This document shows, piece by piece, positions 31,410 to 43,186 of a stretch of DNA of 64,000 nt. The notes below the pieces were generated by a model. The model saw only the letters and a list, made by a program, of their open reading frames with translations. It did no database searches and was not told where the DNA came from. Position 1 is the stretch's first letter. Each line of letters starts with the position of its first letter. The DNA is from Hyaloperonospora brassicae (lineage: Eukaryota; Oomycota; Peronosporomycetes; Peronosporales; Peronosporaceae). The stretch lies in NCBI GenBank assembly GCA_947650285.1, contig CANTFL010001181.1, positions 124,001 to 188,000 of the forward strand, given 5' to 3'. Both the position numbers and the translations under genes were made by a program.

Positions 31410-31831
31410 ACACACACACACACACAAACTCGCGCGTTCTTGCAAGACATACAGTCTGTGCTTTTTTCAGCTACTTGCCACAACACGCAATTACAATCTC
31501 TCTCTCTCTCTCTCTCTCTCTGTACTTCTTCATCGGTTGTCAAGAAGTTCCTCCAGCCACTGTGTCGACTCTGCGTTATTGCGTTAAAACCGGTTTCCAA
31601 CCGACCCATCCGAGCGACTCAACTGTCCGATCCATTGCGCTGCGTCCGCGCCCTCTGACTAATCATACACGACACCGCCCAGCCTCTATCCGTACTTACG
31701 CGAACCCCACACGACCTTCGGGTCTCCTCCAAACGGTCATATCCGCCCCCTCGAATAGAGCGCCCTCTTCGTACCCCCCACGACCATATCCCCCACCGCC
31801 CATCACACGGTCGGGCGACCCCACGCGCTGT
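30532..31831. other. Divergent spacer with many microsatellites
   Basis: 1.3 kb between the ZIP and taxilin starts. It contains a (TATG)n tract near 30585-30606, a (GA)n tract at about 31358-31404 followed directly by (CA)n to 31425, and a (CT)n tract near 31498-31521. Frames crossing these are repeat translations. No gene is seen. Confidence 0.6.
31358..31425. repeat. Compound GA then CA microsatellite
   Basis: About 47 bp of GA followed by CA repeats, between the divergent ZIP and taxilin genes. Confidence 0.9.
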
Positions 31832-33724
31832 ATGGAGACGGCGAATCTCGAGCTCCGACCGCTCGGACGCGACACAAAGAGCCTCAAGCACAAGCACAAG
31901 AGCACGAACAAGGGCGCGCCGCATCGTGAGCAGCTCCAGGAGACCTGTGGCGGCCGCCCGAGCGACGCCAGCCACAGCGCAGAGCCCAAGCGGTCGTCGA
32001 GTGCGGCGTCTTCGGGGCGCTGCTGCGCGCCCACGAACAAGCGCACTGCAGCGGCTGTGCATCGAGACGACACAGTGTGCGAGCTGCTGGCGGGAAAGAT
32101 TGCTGAGCTTGAAGTCGGAGGGGACGAGACGCTGGACGATCTCTCGGGTCGGTCGCAGTAGCCGTTTCCTCCCTGCGCTGCGTCGGTTGCAGCAGTTGTT
32201 GTGTGAGCGCTGTGACTGATGCCGTCCGCTGTTGCTGTTGTTTCGATGTGTATTTTTGTTGTGCTGTTTGTGCTGTTTTGGATAGGGCTGAGGTACATGG
32301 AGGAGTCGCTGTCGATGGAGATGAAAAACAAGGCAGCGAGTGTGAGCACGAGGGAAGAGATGGCGGCTGAGGAAAAGATTGAGGCGCTAGTGGACAGTCT
32401 GCATACAGCGGTATAGACTGTGTTTACTGTGTGGGTTTGTGTGTGTGTGTGTGTGTGTGTGTGGTGAAGTGGCTGGCGGGGCTGTCCTGTGCGTCGAGTG
32501 TTGACGGTTTGGGCTGTGCGGTTGTGTTTTTCTCGTAGAGTGAACGAGTGGCACTGATGCAGAAGAAGGTGAGCGAGTTGAATGCCAAGTGCATTCTGCT
32601 GAAGCAACGCAAAGGCACAGGTGCGTTCGTCTCGTGGGGTGCTTGTGCTTGTGGATACGTTGTTTGCTGATAAGTAGGGATCTGATGCAGTGAGCTCGGA
32701 GCTGGTGAAGTCGAACGCGTCAAGAACGAAGCTGGAACAGCTCTGTCGCGAGTTGCAAAAGCAGAATAAGCTTATCGTGGTCCGTGGGCTGTTGATGTAA
32801 CGAGTTGTACGTGTAGCGGTTCTGACCTGCCCGCGGCCTGCGTTGTACGTATATGCAGAGCGAAAGCCGTCGCATTGCTGACGAGGAAGATCAAAAGAGG
32901 TACGTACGCACCTTTGCGCGAGTAAATGGCCATGACGTGTTAGACACGTGTGTACTTGACGAGCGTGTCGTTCTGCGTAGACGCGACTTGTCAGCCCGAT
33001 TTCAGAAAACGATCGAAGAAGTGAGCACCAAGATGGATAAGCAGAGCCAAGACTACGTGGCGTCATTAAAAGAGAACGAAACGTATGTATGTGCGTTGAT
33101 CAGTTGTGCTGTCGACTGACGCGCACGCGAAAGTAGACGCAAGAACTCACGCTAGTATGTCGTCCTTGTAGTCTTCATCAGAAGCTAAAGACGTTTCTTG
33201 AGCAATACACGGCGCGCGAAGAGTACTTTCAGCGGCAGCTCGAAGCGAAGGATTTGGCTGTCCAGCTCGCCGAAACGAAACTGCGACATCAGGTCGAGCT
33301 GACGTCGCGCGAAGCAGAGAAGGTGAAAGGCACTCTTGACAAGGCAAAGGAGTTTTCTGACCGCGAAGTTCAGCTGCAAGCACAGCTCAACTCGTACTCG
33401 GAGAAGTTCGACGTGGTGCAGGAAACACTGGCAAAGAGCAATCAGATGTTTACTGCCTTCCGTGACGAAATGGAACGGATGTCAAAGACCACCAAAGTGC
33501 TGGAGAAGGAAAACCTGGCGCTGAAGAAGAAGTGTGCGGAGTATGACAGAGGTGCAATCGCCTCGATCCAAGGACAGGTGGCATCTACCGAGGAGACGCT
33601 GAAGCTGCACGAAAAGATCAAGAAGCTCGAGAGTCTCTGTCGCCACCTTCAAGCTGAGCGCAAGAGCGTTCAACAAGACCAGCCCGACCCGACTACTGCA
33701 GCTGTTGCACGAGAGTCGGCTTGA
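31832..33724 (+). CDS. Taxilin family coiled-coil protein
   Basis: Seven exons: 31832-32147, 32286-32410, 32539-32620, 32691-32779, 32859-32899, 32981-33082 and 33172-33724. They join in consistent phase to give 435 aa. The first 105 residues are variable and basic. From exon 4 the taxilin core is clear: KLEQLCRELQKQNK, then RRDLSARFQKTIEE, KENETLHQKLKTFLEQY, and YSEKFDVVQETLAKSNQMF followed by FRDEMERMSKTTKVLEKEN. The core is one long coiled coil. In animals taxilins bind syntaxins and act in vesicle traffic and with the translation factor NAC; that role is inferred here. The six introns are 71-138 bp, and the intron after exon 2 has a TG tract. Confidence 0.9.
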
Positions 33725-35361
33725 CGTGGAAGGAAGGACGGTGTCTGCTGCTGATGACGTGCAGCTCACGTTTGGCCTGCCCACTGGTAGCAGATTCGTC
33801 CCAGCATCGACTGTTCTTGCGCGTGACGATCTCGCCGTAGACGAAGTCGGTACGAGAGGAGTCACGGCGATTGTTACGGCGTCAGCAGCGACTTCTTTTC
33901 GGCAGACACAGTACGTACCTGACAAGACAGTGGCAAACCAGACAGTGGCAAAGTTAAGGTTGTGAAATGTCATCACCTCAGGGTTCGTGCCGAGTTGACC
34001 CCATGCATGGCAATAGGGAGGGGGTGCGCTGCTTGTGCTTTTGTGTGAGCCCGTCTCCGTTCTCATGCAGCGACTGCCTCCCGATGTCTGAGTGTCCGCC
34101 TTGGACAAGTTGGTGAGCACAGCGGAAGTCCACTGGGACATCGTGTGTCTCTCGAACACTATTCAGTTCCACTTGACTTTATGAGGTTGTGCAGATACAC
34201 ATCGAGCGTAGTATTGAGCACGCGCTTTTCCATTCGGGTTCGTCGTTCGAGGAGATATCGTTCCCCGTCGAAATATCGTTCCCAGAGACGTTCGTTGTTG
34301 CCGTTTTTCGGTGACTTCTGAAGACAGTTCTGGTGCTGTTCGGATCAGATCATTTACGCATGAGAGGTGCGTGGTGTCTTTTGTGGTTCGCATACTACGC
34401 CGCAAGAAACTTGTGGTGGGCACAGTTGGCACTGACTGGCATGCAATTACGTGGAAGCGACATCACCGCTTTATCAATTTTAATGTTGTTGACGCAGGCA
34501 AAGCCGCTGCTGAGCCAAAGCGAAACTAGCGTTCCATACCGTGGCTCATTCAGCATTCATTGCCCGTGATTTCCGTACAAATTTGATTCGCAACACGCCA
34601 ACCACAAGTTACACAATGCACTTGAATGTGACCACTGACAAGGTTAAGTATGTTGCGGGGTGTTCGGAAGAAGGAAGTGATGGGTGTCGATCAGCGTGTA
34701 CCCGAACTCATGGCAATGCCATTTTTACCCATTGCCTCCGCTGCTATTTTTTGCCATTCTGCTGCTAGTGTGACCTTTTTATCGGATCCATATCGAGCAG
34801 GGGACAACAGCGTCCGTAGCACGATCCTGAGTATGTATGCATTCGCTCGTCAGGCTCAGGTATGACGAAATATCAACAATCACTTCGTTCTGCAGTATGC
34901 ACATGTACCGTGTTCGATCGCGCACGAGCAACCCGCATAAAAGCGCAGCATGCGGTTTCACAATACATCATTCAGCTTGTACCGTGCAGGTACCGACTAC
35001 TTGTGAACCAGAACCATCGTACCATATTGCTTGTTTCATCCAATATTCGACATGGGATCTGCTCCAGCGGTATAAGTGACAGACGTGGTGCGCGTGCTGC
35101 ACATGTATGAATCATCAAGTCGCTGTTGCTTGACAGCGAAAGCAAAACAGGCTGTCGCATCATGATGCTGGATCAGAGACATTCCAAGTGAAGCGTAGAT
35201 GAAGACATGCCAGCGTGGCACACCATAGCAGAACGCGCGCTTGAATTTGTAGACATCACACTCCTTCGCCAGCACATCAGCAACAGGTGTATCCCAATGC
35301 AGTGAGAGAAGCATCGGGTCGACGTCTTTGTCAAGGCGCACACGCACTGCTGCCTTTCCAC
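33725..35361. other. Convergent intergenic region, nothing recognised
   Basis: About 1.6 kb between the 3' ends of taxilin and protoporphyrinogen oxidase. A frame at 33705-33965 overlaps the taxilin end but lacks recognisable features. Confidence 0.55.
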
Positions 35362-36831
35362 TCACGATGACACGCTCTTGGCATACTCGAGCGCGAGTCT
35401 TTTCGAGTGGGTCACGCAGTCAGCCAGCCCAATGCCGTAGAAGCTGTTACCACCCAGGTATAGACCTGGCGCAGATCGAGCAGCCTGCTTTTCAATACGC
35501 TGCAGCTTCTGGCCAAAGCCAACGTTGTACTGCGGTATCCCATTCGTCAGTACCATAGCACGCACGTAGTCGGGCTTGCGCGTGATACCTAGGTGCCGCT
35601 TCAGTGCGTCCAGGGCGTTGCGCTCCAATTCTCCTTCAGGCAGCGACGCCACATCGTGAAAACGTGCGCCGCCGCTCATGACGCTCAATCGCGTCTGCGT
35701 TTTCCCTGCACCGTTCTGCATGGGAAACGTGTTGGAGTCAAACACGACGCCAAGCACCTTCTCGCGCTCGACGCTCGGGATGAGGTACCCAAAGCCGTCC
35801 GTACGGAGCACCTTTTCGTTGTATCCAACATGCACCGTACCCATATCAACAAACTTGATCTCGCCCAGTGCCTCAGCCAAGCCAGGTGCCAAATCCTTCA
35901 CCACTGGGGCCAGGTAACATGAAGGCAGAGTAGAGAACACGTGAGTGGCCTTGATAGGCTCCCGGGTCTCACCAGATGTAGGATCTTTGCTCTCCACCAC
36001 AAAGCTCGGTCCTGCGCTGTTGTGACCATGGGCGGCTAGTCGCGTCACCCTCGTATTCAGTTGAAGGGTTGCCATTGGATCGGCACGGATCCTGTCTTCG
36101 AGCGCTTCCATGAGTGTGCTCATGCCATGGGTGAAGCTCACACTCACCGACTTCTCGTGTTTCTTGACAAACGCAGACTTCTTCGAGCCATCGAGCAGTG
36201 TGTCGCTTTGCCCGTATCTACCAAATAGCATGCCCTTCACCACCGATCCATGTTCTCGCTCCAAGTCGGTCAACATGGGAAAACACGCGTGTATGGAGAG
36301 TTTCCTGATATCGCCACCGAAAATCCCCGACGCCATGGGGTCAAGCAGCCGCTCCGCCACCAATGGACTGAACCGCCTCGTCATAAAGTCGTATATCGAC
36401 TCGTCGTCCATCGTACCGGGCGTTACAAACAGCTCACGCAGAGCGGCGCGAGCCACGGGAAGCGACAGCGGCCACCGCAGCGCGTCGAGCACCGAGTTCG
36501 GCAGCTTCTCGACGGTCCCATTGCGCAGAATGTACCGCGCTTGTGCTGCTGGGTCCACTGCCTGCATCTGCTCTTGTAGCTGCAGGTCTTCGACCAATCG
36601 CAACATCTCTGCGCCGTTACGGGACGGCCGAAAGCCTCGGGGGCCTTCTTCAAAGAGGAATCCCTTCTGTGTGGCCGTTTGTACCCATCCGCCCGAGACC
36701 GCACTGGCTTCGAGTACGTGGATCCGTGTCGCGCTCGTGGCTGCTGTCTTGGACAGCGCTTGGCGCAGGAAGTAGGCGAGCGTGAGGCCAGAGATGCCGC
36801 CGCCGAGCACGACCACGTCGCGAGGTGGCAT
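35362..36831 (-). CDS. PPOX: Protoporphyrinogen IX oxidase
   Basis: The 489-aa product starts at the ATG at 36831. The frame extends upstream but has no ATG there, and the start matches the family N-terminus. The FAD-binding motif VVLGGGISGLTLAYFL (residues 6-21) is followed by the second nucleotide-site region LEASAVSGGWVQT and EEGPRGFRP. The C-terminus has the family signature LYLGGNSFYGIGLADCV. The enzyme oxidises protoporphyrinogen IX to protoporphyrin IX, the penultimate step of heme synthesis, in mitochondria; oxygen-dependent HemY/PPOX type. No long cleavable presequence is evident, as in animal PPOX. No introns. It diverges from the MAPKK-like gene. Confidence 0.94.
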   Translation of the reverse strand: MPPRDVVVLGGGISGLTLAYFLRQALSKTAATSATRIHVLEASAVSGGWVQTATQKGFLFEEGPRGFRPSRNGAEMLRLVEDLQLQEQMQAVDPAAQARYILRNGTVEKLPNSVLDALRWPLSLPVARAALRELFVTPGTMDDESIYDFMTRRFSPLVAERLLDPMASGIFGGDIRKLSIHACFPMLTDLEREHGSVVKGMLFGRYGQSDTLLDGSKKSAFVKKHEKSVSVSFTHGMSTLMEALEDRIRADPMATLQLNTRVTRLAAHGHNSAGPSFVVESKDPTSGETREPIKATHVFSTLPSCYLAPVVKDLAPGLAEALGEIKFVDMGTVHVGYNEKVLRTDGFGYLIPSVEREKVLGVVFDSNTFPMQNGAGKTQTRLSVMSGGARFHDVASLPEGELERNALDALKRHLGITRKPDYVRAMVLTNGIPQYNVGFGQKLQRIEKQAARSAPGLYLGGNSFYGIGLADCVTHSKRLALEYAKSVSS

Positions 36832-37985
36832 GGCGAGGAGGTCCGCTGGTTGGGCTGCGTTCTGGTTGGTCGAAATGGGGTCGGGCGAGACAGTAGTAGT
36901 AGTATTGCTGTCCAGAGGGACAGCTGGTCTACATGTGGTAAACAGCTCGAGCTCGACCAATGGCAGGCAGGCAGGCAGGCAGCACGGACGAGACGAACGC
37001 GATAGGGCCTGTGAACAACATTCGGATGCGCGCTATTTATATCCGACTTTAAAATAGAGCGTCGTATCCGCGCAGGGCACGCTGTTCTTGTGCAGGAAAC
37101 AGCAGGCAGTTGTAGTGCACTATGCCGCTGCTTTCATGATCATTCTTGGCGTCCCGTGAACGGATCGTTCGGAGATATGCATTTCGTTTGGTGGACTTAC
37201 CTGTCTCTTTCTTTCTTTCTTTCTTCCTTCCTTTTCTACTACGAGGTTACCATGAGCCGAAGGTCGACTCAGATCGTCGGCGTGTTGCCGTCAAATGGAC
37301 ACTAGTGAGGTGAATAGGAGATATCAATCAGCCGTGTGCCACAACGGCCGTCGTCTACATCGGCTAAGCGTTGGAAGCCTTTCTTTCGTGCTCGAAACGA
37401 TTAGTGGAAGTATCTTGCAGCGGCACTTAAACGCTGGTACCATACCGTGGCCATGTGCCTTGCGAGCGATCGACGAATGCGCTCATTGTGTAGATGCATG
37501 CGACGACACATCCTCATGTAGCAACTCGCGACACCACATCGCTTCGATGGATGGCACATACATGCGGAAGCAAGTAAGCTCGGTTCACATGCACATACGC
37601 CCGATATCAAGTACTCGTAGCACGTACATTCATACAGTCGTCTTGGGCGTGCACATGTTCGGAATGATGACAAATGCGCTCTCGCGATCATCTCAAGCAG
37701 GCAGACGCAAAGTATATTTGTACTTCACAAAGCTGCCATTACTGCTAACACGCGCACATGCGCTTGTCAATGTCAATTGACTTTGCTCCTTTTATTTCGA
37801 CAACGACACACGACTCACGACTGCAGCATCAGACGCCATCTGATGCTTCATGCGCGAGCCATGCCTCAATGCGCTCTATCGATCCATTGCCGTATCTTTC
37901 GTTATGCACATGTCCAGTATCCCGATCGCCGCATGTTGAAGTGACATCTACTCCTACTGCAACTCCGACTCCGGCACCGACTCAG

Positions 37986-38025
<40 letters not shown>

Positions 38026-38469
38026 CTCCTACTACTACTACTACAACTCCTCCTCCTACTACTACTACTACTACAACTCCTCCTCCTACTACTACTACTA
38101 CTACCACTACTACCACTACTACTACGACCACTACTGCGACTACCACAACTGCGACTACGACTGCGACTACGACTACTACTACTACTACGGTCACTGCTAC
38201 TATCACCACTACATCTCCCAATCCGCAGGTCCGACTTTTGGCACCCGCTCTCTCCTGTCTTTCTTCATATCCCTCTCGAACTCGCTGCGAATTTCAGCAA
38301 GAGAGAGGTCTACATCTTTTCGCCTAACAGCGACGAGCGGAGCCCGCAGACGCAACCGCTGCAGCAATAGCGCGTGCCCGAGCGCACTACCGCCCGAGCG
38401 ACATCTCCGACTGCCTCTGCGGCTTTTCGCGGATCGTCTTGGGCCATCTTTAGCCACGTCTGCGATCTG
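36832..38469. other. Divergent spacer with CTTT, CAA and ACT repeats
   Basis: 1.6 kb between starts. A (CTTT)n stretch lies near 37202-37230. A long trinucleotide region, first CAA units (about 37985-38026), then ACT/CCT/CGA units, runs to about 38207. The antisense and sense frames through it encode only Val or Thr runs and are not treated as genes. Confidence 0.6.
37985..38207. repeat. CAA then ACT/CCT trinucleotide repeat region
   Basis: About 220 bp of trinucleotide repeats about 260 bp upstream of the kinase start codon, beginning with about fourteen CAA units. Confidence 0.9.
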
Positions 38470-41400
38470 ATGGACGACGCATCGTTCGAGGAGCTCTCGC
38501 CCAAGACGCTCATGGAGAGGTCCCGTAAGCGCGAGCGCGTGGAGAGCGCCACGTACGACCAACAGGCGCAGAGCATTCACGACAGCAGTGACGATAAACA
38601 CGGAGACAGGAAGCTTCGGCTCCACAGCTTGTTTTGTGCCAACACAGTGTGGGACAAGACCGCTCCTGTTGGAGCAGATCGAGCAGACCGGACGCTGTGT
38701 TCCTCGGCATTTGTGGTGCAACAGAAGGCTTTGCGTCGACCACGGTCGGCGCCGAATCTCACGGAACAGGTACAGAAAACGCAGGAGAGCGAGGGGACGT
38801 GGCAGAGGCTGAAGATGACGGGACTGTTGACGCTTGTTTGGTACTGCTGGTGCTGCTTTGTTTTCCTTTTGTTCTTCTTAGGCTGACAACCAAATGATCG
38901 CGCGTATCTTTCCAGACATATGTCCACGAGAGCTGCGTATCGCAGAGGTGAAGCTGTGGAAGTGTCCGTGGATGAGTAAAGACTGTTCGATATCGGAGAA
39001 GCTCGAGACAGCTCGAGAGATGTCGGAACAGCAACAAAAACAAGCAATGGATACGGAAAACGAAACGTCGACTGGCGTGGCAACGCAGTCATCGACTCAT
39101 GCAGAGTCTAGCGTTCCAGATACCGTACCGACGACAAGTATGGCGGATACATGTTGCTGCACTGATAATGACGATACGGCCGATCACGTGGATAGTACGG
39201 CAAAAACACTGGACAACGAAGTTGACGCAGTAGCGAGTCATTTGTTACTGGAAGAAAAGGAAGAGATACCGCCAGTCATACCAGAAGCAACAGATCTATT
39301 GCCATCCGCAGGCGTGCGGCCTCCAGTGCCTACCACGCGTAGTCCTGCGCCGCTGTGGAAAGCTGTCGAATCAGCAAGAGGAAACTCGCATTGTGGCGTC
39401 ACTAAGCGTCCCCAGCTGCGGCTTAAATTGGAAGACATGCCTACACCTCAACAAGCCGAAGAACGAGCTCAGCGAGCTGCAACTCGACTTATTGCGAAGC
39501 GAGATGCAATAGAGGCTGCGGCCATTGCAGCTGAAATTTCGTCGGGATCGACTGACTGTGCAAGTGGCCCCAGTGCCGCACAGCAGGCGATGATGAAACT
39601 GAATCTCAGCTCAGAGTCAGAGTCGGGCCTTCAATCACCAGACGGTGAGTTCCGCCACTATGTTATCTTCGGCTTTTGGGCAATTTAGTACTGACTCGTA
39701 TGTATGTGATGTTGAAATGGGCAGAGAGCGGGCGACATAGCGCAGGCAGTGCTTATTCTCCTAATCACGGCATGTTCACAACCAGAAATGTGGCAGTATC
39801 AGAAGCGGGTATTTCATCTCCCGATGCTGCATGCCTGCACTTACAAGAAAACCTTGAGCGCGTAAGAGAGGTTGGTCGGGGCGCATCAGGTGTCGTATAC
39901 AAGGCAATTCACATTCCAACGCTCAAAGTTGTCGCAGTCAAGGTCCGTGTGTGTGTTTGTTCATGAATCCGGTCAGTATTTTTCACTCACTGTGCAACTG
40001 TGCCCCTTGCGTAATGCAGGACGTACCCGTTTACGGGCGTGGTCAGCGCCGGCAAATGGTGCGTGAGCTTCATGCGCTGTATTCAAACCTCGTGCCCATG
40101 GCAGACAATGACAGCCCGAAACCTCAACGTTCTTCAACTGGAAAGAGCGCTGGTAAAGCGAAAGCAAAGTACGCAATTGCACACATGTGTTACGTGTGGA
40201 ATGCACAACTGAACAACTTGTGTTTGTGCTCGTGACAAGCAGGCCCAGTCCGTATATTGTATCCTTCTATGACGCATTTGTCGATCGTCCAAAAAACTCC
40301 ATTTGTATGGTCATGGAATATATGAGTACGGGATCGCTACAGGATATTGTTTTGCGTGGTGGCTGCCGAAATGAAAAGGTTCTAGCACGGATAGCAGCAG
40401 GTGTATTACGCGGCTTATCTCATATCCACAAGAAGCGAATGGTACACCGCGATATCAAGCCACATAACTTGCTCACGAATCGACAGGGCGAGGTCAAGAT
40501 TTCGGATTTTGGCTTAGCGCGTACTCTGAATGACAATTCTACCTCTACGAAAACGTTCGTGGGCACCCTGCTTTACATGGCTCCTGAACGGATAGGTGGT
40601 GGTGATTATTCTTATCCAGGTAAGCCAATTCATGTGCGGTTCTCCCGAGCAACCATCACAGCTGACCCATGCTTCTTTTTCGTAGCTGACGTCTGGTCTT
40701 TTGGACTTGCCATGATATCTGTTGCCTTGGGTCGCTACCCGCTGCCAACGCAAGATGGATTCTTCGGTTTGGTCGACTTCGTGAGTGCAGTTGATACGTT
40801 CATTGCGTTGCTCTTGGATGTGTTCACTTGACAGCAATGTTTTTATCGTAGGTTGCAAACGAGCAATGTCTCAAGCTGCCGGTCGACTTCTATTCTGACG
40901 AATGCCGTTCGTTCGTTGATCAGGTTCTGTGAATGTCCTGAGACTCCATTATATTGTGAGCCACACGTTCCTGACTGCTTGTGTGTGCAGTGCGTGACAT
41001 TTGACCCAGATGAGCGACCTTCGGCAGACACACTCCTTCAGCATCCTTTCATTCACAAGTACACGGCTGAGGAAACCCTTGCAGAGGTACATTGTTCCTC
41101 GACCGATTGCAGTTGCCAAAGCTTCTTAACAAGGTGCTTTGTTGTCGATAGTGGACATTGTTCATTGACCAGGCACACCTCTGCGAAGAACGTGGTAGTG
41201 AATTGGAATCCCTGAGTGATGCAGTCTATCGTCACATGTACGAACACTCGGTGAAGTTCGCACACACGCCGCAGGTAAGCACTGTCCGAGTTGCTTGTGT
41301 GCCATGATCATGTAACTGGTGCTCTCTGACCACACGTGTGGCTCTTGTACCATGCCCAGTCGGACTACGGGGTATCATTTGTGTCACAAGCAACCCCTAT

Positions 41401-41901
41401 GTTTTTGCGCCGACAAGTAATGCTTCGGCCAGTTCAAGTGAGGTACATACCAAGCGATAGCACAACGCCAGGCGAGAGGAAGACGGAGTTGCTGACGTAC
41501 AAACTTCTCCTGCGCTTGCTTTCGGACAGCTTACAACTCGGCCTCGCCAACTACTTGGATGTGCCCGTTCATTTGGTCTACGAGAATTTCGAAGAGGTGG
41601 GAACTTTTACGCGTCAAGTTGCTTGCCTGACCATATCTGACACGACTTGACTCGTGCAACGCAGAAACGTAGCTACTACAGCGACAAATTGCTGGAAAAC
41701 TATTGCTACTCTCCGCAAAGCTGGACGGCCTCGCCAGGAATTTCACGGCGCCAGCAATTCGGCATTGGTACTGACAGTCCACAATGCACACCGCGCGAGA
41801 AGGGTTCATTTTGGCGAAAGCTGCAGGAGGGCATGTCGAAACTTAGTCACAGCAAACGCAAGAAGGAGCGAGAACGACGACGCTCTTCCGCTGCGTCATA
41901 G
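38470..41901 (+). CDS. STE/MAP kinase kinase-like protein kinase with long N- and C-terminal extensions
   Basis: Eleven exons reconstructed: 38470-38769, 38882-39644, 39725-39942, 40020-40168, 40243-40619, 40686-40780, 40852-40923, 40991-41086, 41173-41274, 41360-41596, 41665-41901. They give 881 aa; the exon 9 start has an in-frame alternative at about 41152. About 395 residues of Ser/Glu-rich sequence precede the kinase. Catalytic features are the Gly loop GRGASGVV (405-412), Lys427 in VAVK, HRDIKPHN with Asp547, DFG at 565 and TLLYMAPERI after the activation loop. The HRDIKPHNLL and MAPERI motifs favour a MAPKK. After the kinase, about 180 residues have no family I recognise and end in a Lys/Arg-rich tail. 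It is expected to phosphorylate a MAP kinase. Its 3' end lies 76 bp from the CIBAR-like gene. Confidence 0.85.
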
Positions 41902-41977
41902 GTTACATAAATACGCGTGCGATGCCCAACATGCCAAACCGAAATTACGAACAATGTGTGACATGACGTCCCCTGCT

Positions 41978-42966
41978 TCAGCTGGGACTCGCTTGAGCTG
42001 TCGCGTTCGAAAGTCCTACATCTTCAGCATAAAGCTTCGCGATAGCTTGACATGGAACGGCAAAAAGTTCCAGGCCTTTTGCGTGGTAAAAGGCTTGCGA
42101 GCGCGTCAGCTCGCTGACAATTTTCTGCAGCAACCAAAGCTCATGTGAGTCCCCATGCTCGTCGACTGGTTCAACTAGCTCCACTACCATCCAACTGCTT
42201 TCACCTTCATCTTCTCGATTCTGTACCGTTCGAAGCTCTCCATGTGGATATCCAGCAACGCATTGACGTTCTCGACGCGACGTTTCTGGTCCGACAGCAT
42301 CCGCAGCTTCCTCTCCTTTTCCTTGGCCGCGCTCCCTCGCTGCAGCTAGTGGTCCAGGAAAAGCAGCAGAAAAAACAAACAAATGAGTCGACAACACGCC
42401 CACGCATCGTGCGTTAGTGAAACCTTCCTTGTCGCTTGCTTACGCATACCTTTATCTCTTCGAGCTCTCTCTGCAGCTTCACTTCAATCTTCACCGCCTT
42501 TTCCCGGTCTTCCAACAACCTCTACACAGCAACACACAGCACAGCACAACATCACACAGCACAGCACAGCAACACACAGCACAGCAACACACGGCTCAGC
42601 CTCAACCCAAGAGACAGTTCCGTCTCTCTCTCTCTCTCTATCTGCCTGTACCTTCATGGGAGTGACCGCCCAGTCGTTCATCTGCGCCACAACCTCCAGA
42701 ATCTCTGTCTCCGGTCTCGTCATCATCACGTCGTGACTCTCCCGCACCAGCGACTGTCCACACTCGCGCAGCGCTTCGAGACACTTTGCCAAAGGCGCAC
42801 ACGTCTCGTGCGCGGCGACGTCCTCGAGACTTGCAGCAAACGCGACCAGATACGTCTCCTGCTCCTCGTGCGCCTTCATCATCTTGACCACGAGCTCCTC
42901 GATCGCCTGTCCAGTGCGCTCCATGAACTCCACTTGCGCCTGTAGCGTCCGTCCGCGCCGCGCCAT
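41978..42966 (-). CDS. BAR-domain protein of the CIBAR (FAM92) type
   Basis: Four exons on the minus strand: 42966-42652, 42521-42450, 42345-42205 and 42124-41978, all in phase 0, giving 224 aa. The start is the ATG at 42966 (MARRGRTLQ). The whole protein is helical, as in a BAR dimer. The third-to-fourth exon join gives FERYRIEKMKKIVSELT, then AFYHAKGLELF, which aligns with human CIBAR1/FAM92A (NNFERQKMK and LFHGKALEVY). CIBAR proteins bend membrane at the base of cilia and in mitochondria; in an oomycete this would fit zoospore flagella, but that is inference. Intron 1 holds ACAC/CAGCA repeats and a CT tract. Confidence 0.72.
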
Positions 42967-43106
42967 GGGCAGGCAACGAAACTTCAACGCGAAAGATCTG
43001 CCACACTAAGTGTACACCAGTACAACACCTCCCCCGGCTGCGACCGTAAATGATGTGGTTGACGCTATTCTCGCACACGCACTGTCCTCCTTTCGCTCGC
43101 TCGCTT

Positions 43107-43108
43107 TG

Positions 43109-43147
<39 letters not shown>

Positions 43148-43171
43148 CTCTCTCTCTCTCTCTGTGTCTCT
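43107..43171. repeat. CT tract before the CDC5 start codon
   Basis: (CT)n with TGT interruptions ending in TCTAG 14 bp before the ATG; it may serve as the polypyrimidine tract of a 5' UTR intron. Confidence 0.85.
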
Positions 43172-43186
43172 AGGGCGGCGGTCGCC

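Noticed and set aside
33705..33965. Possible extra exon or alternative C-terminus of taxilin
   Set aside because: The frame overlaps the annotated end but no convincing splice donor joins it to the taxilin frame.
37758..38327. 189-codon Thr-run protein
   Set aside because: Pure translation of CAA/ACT repeats, with no conserved flanks.
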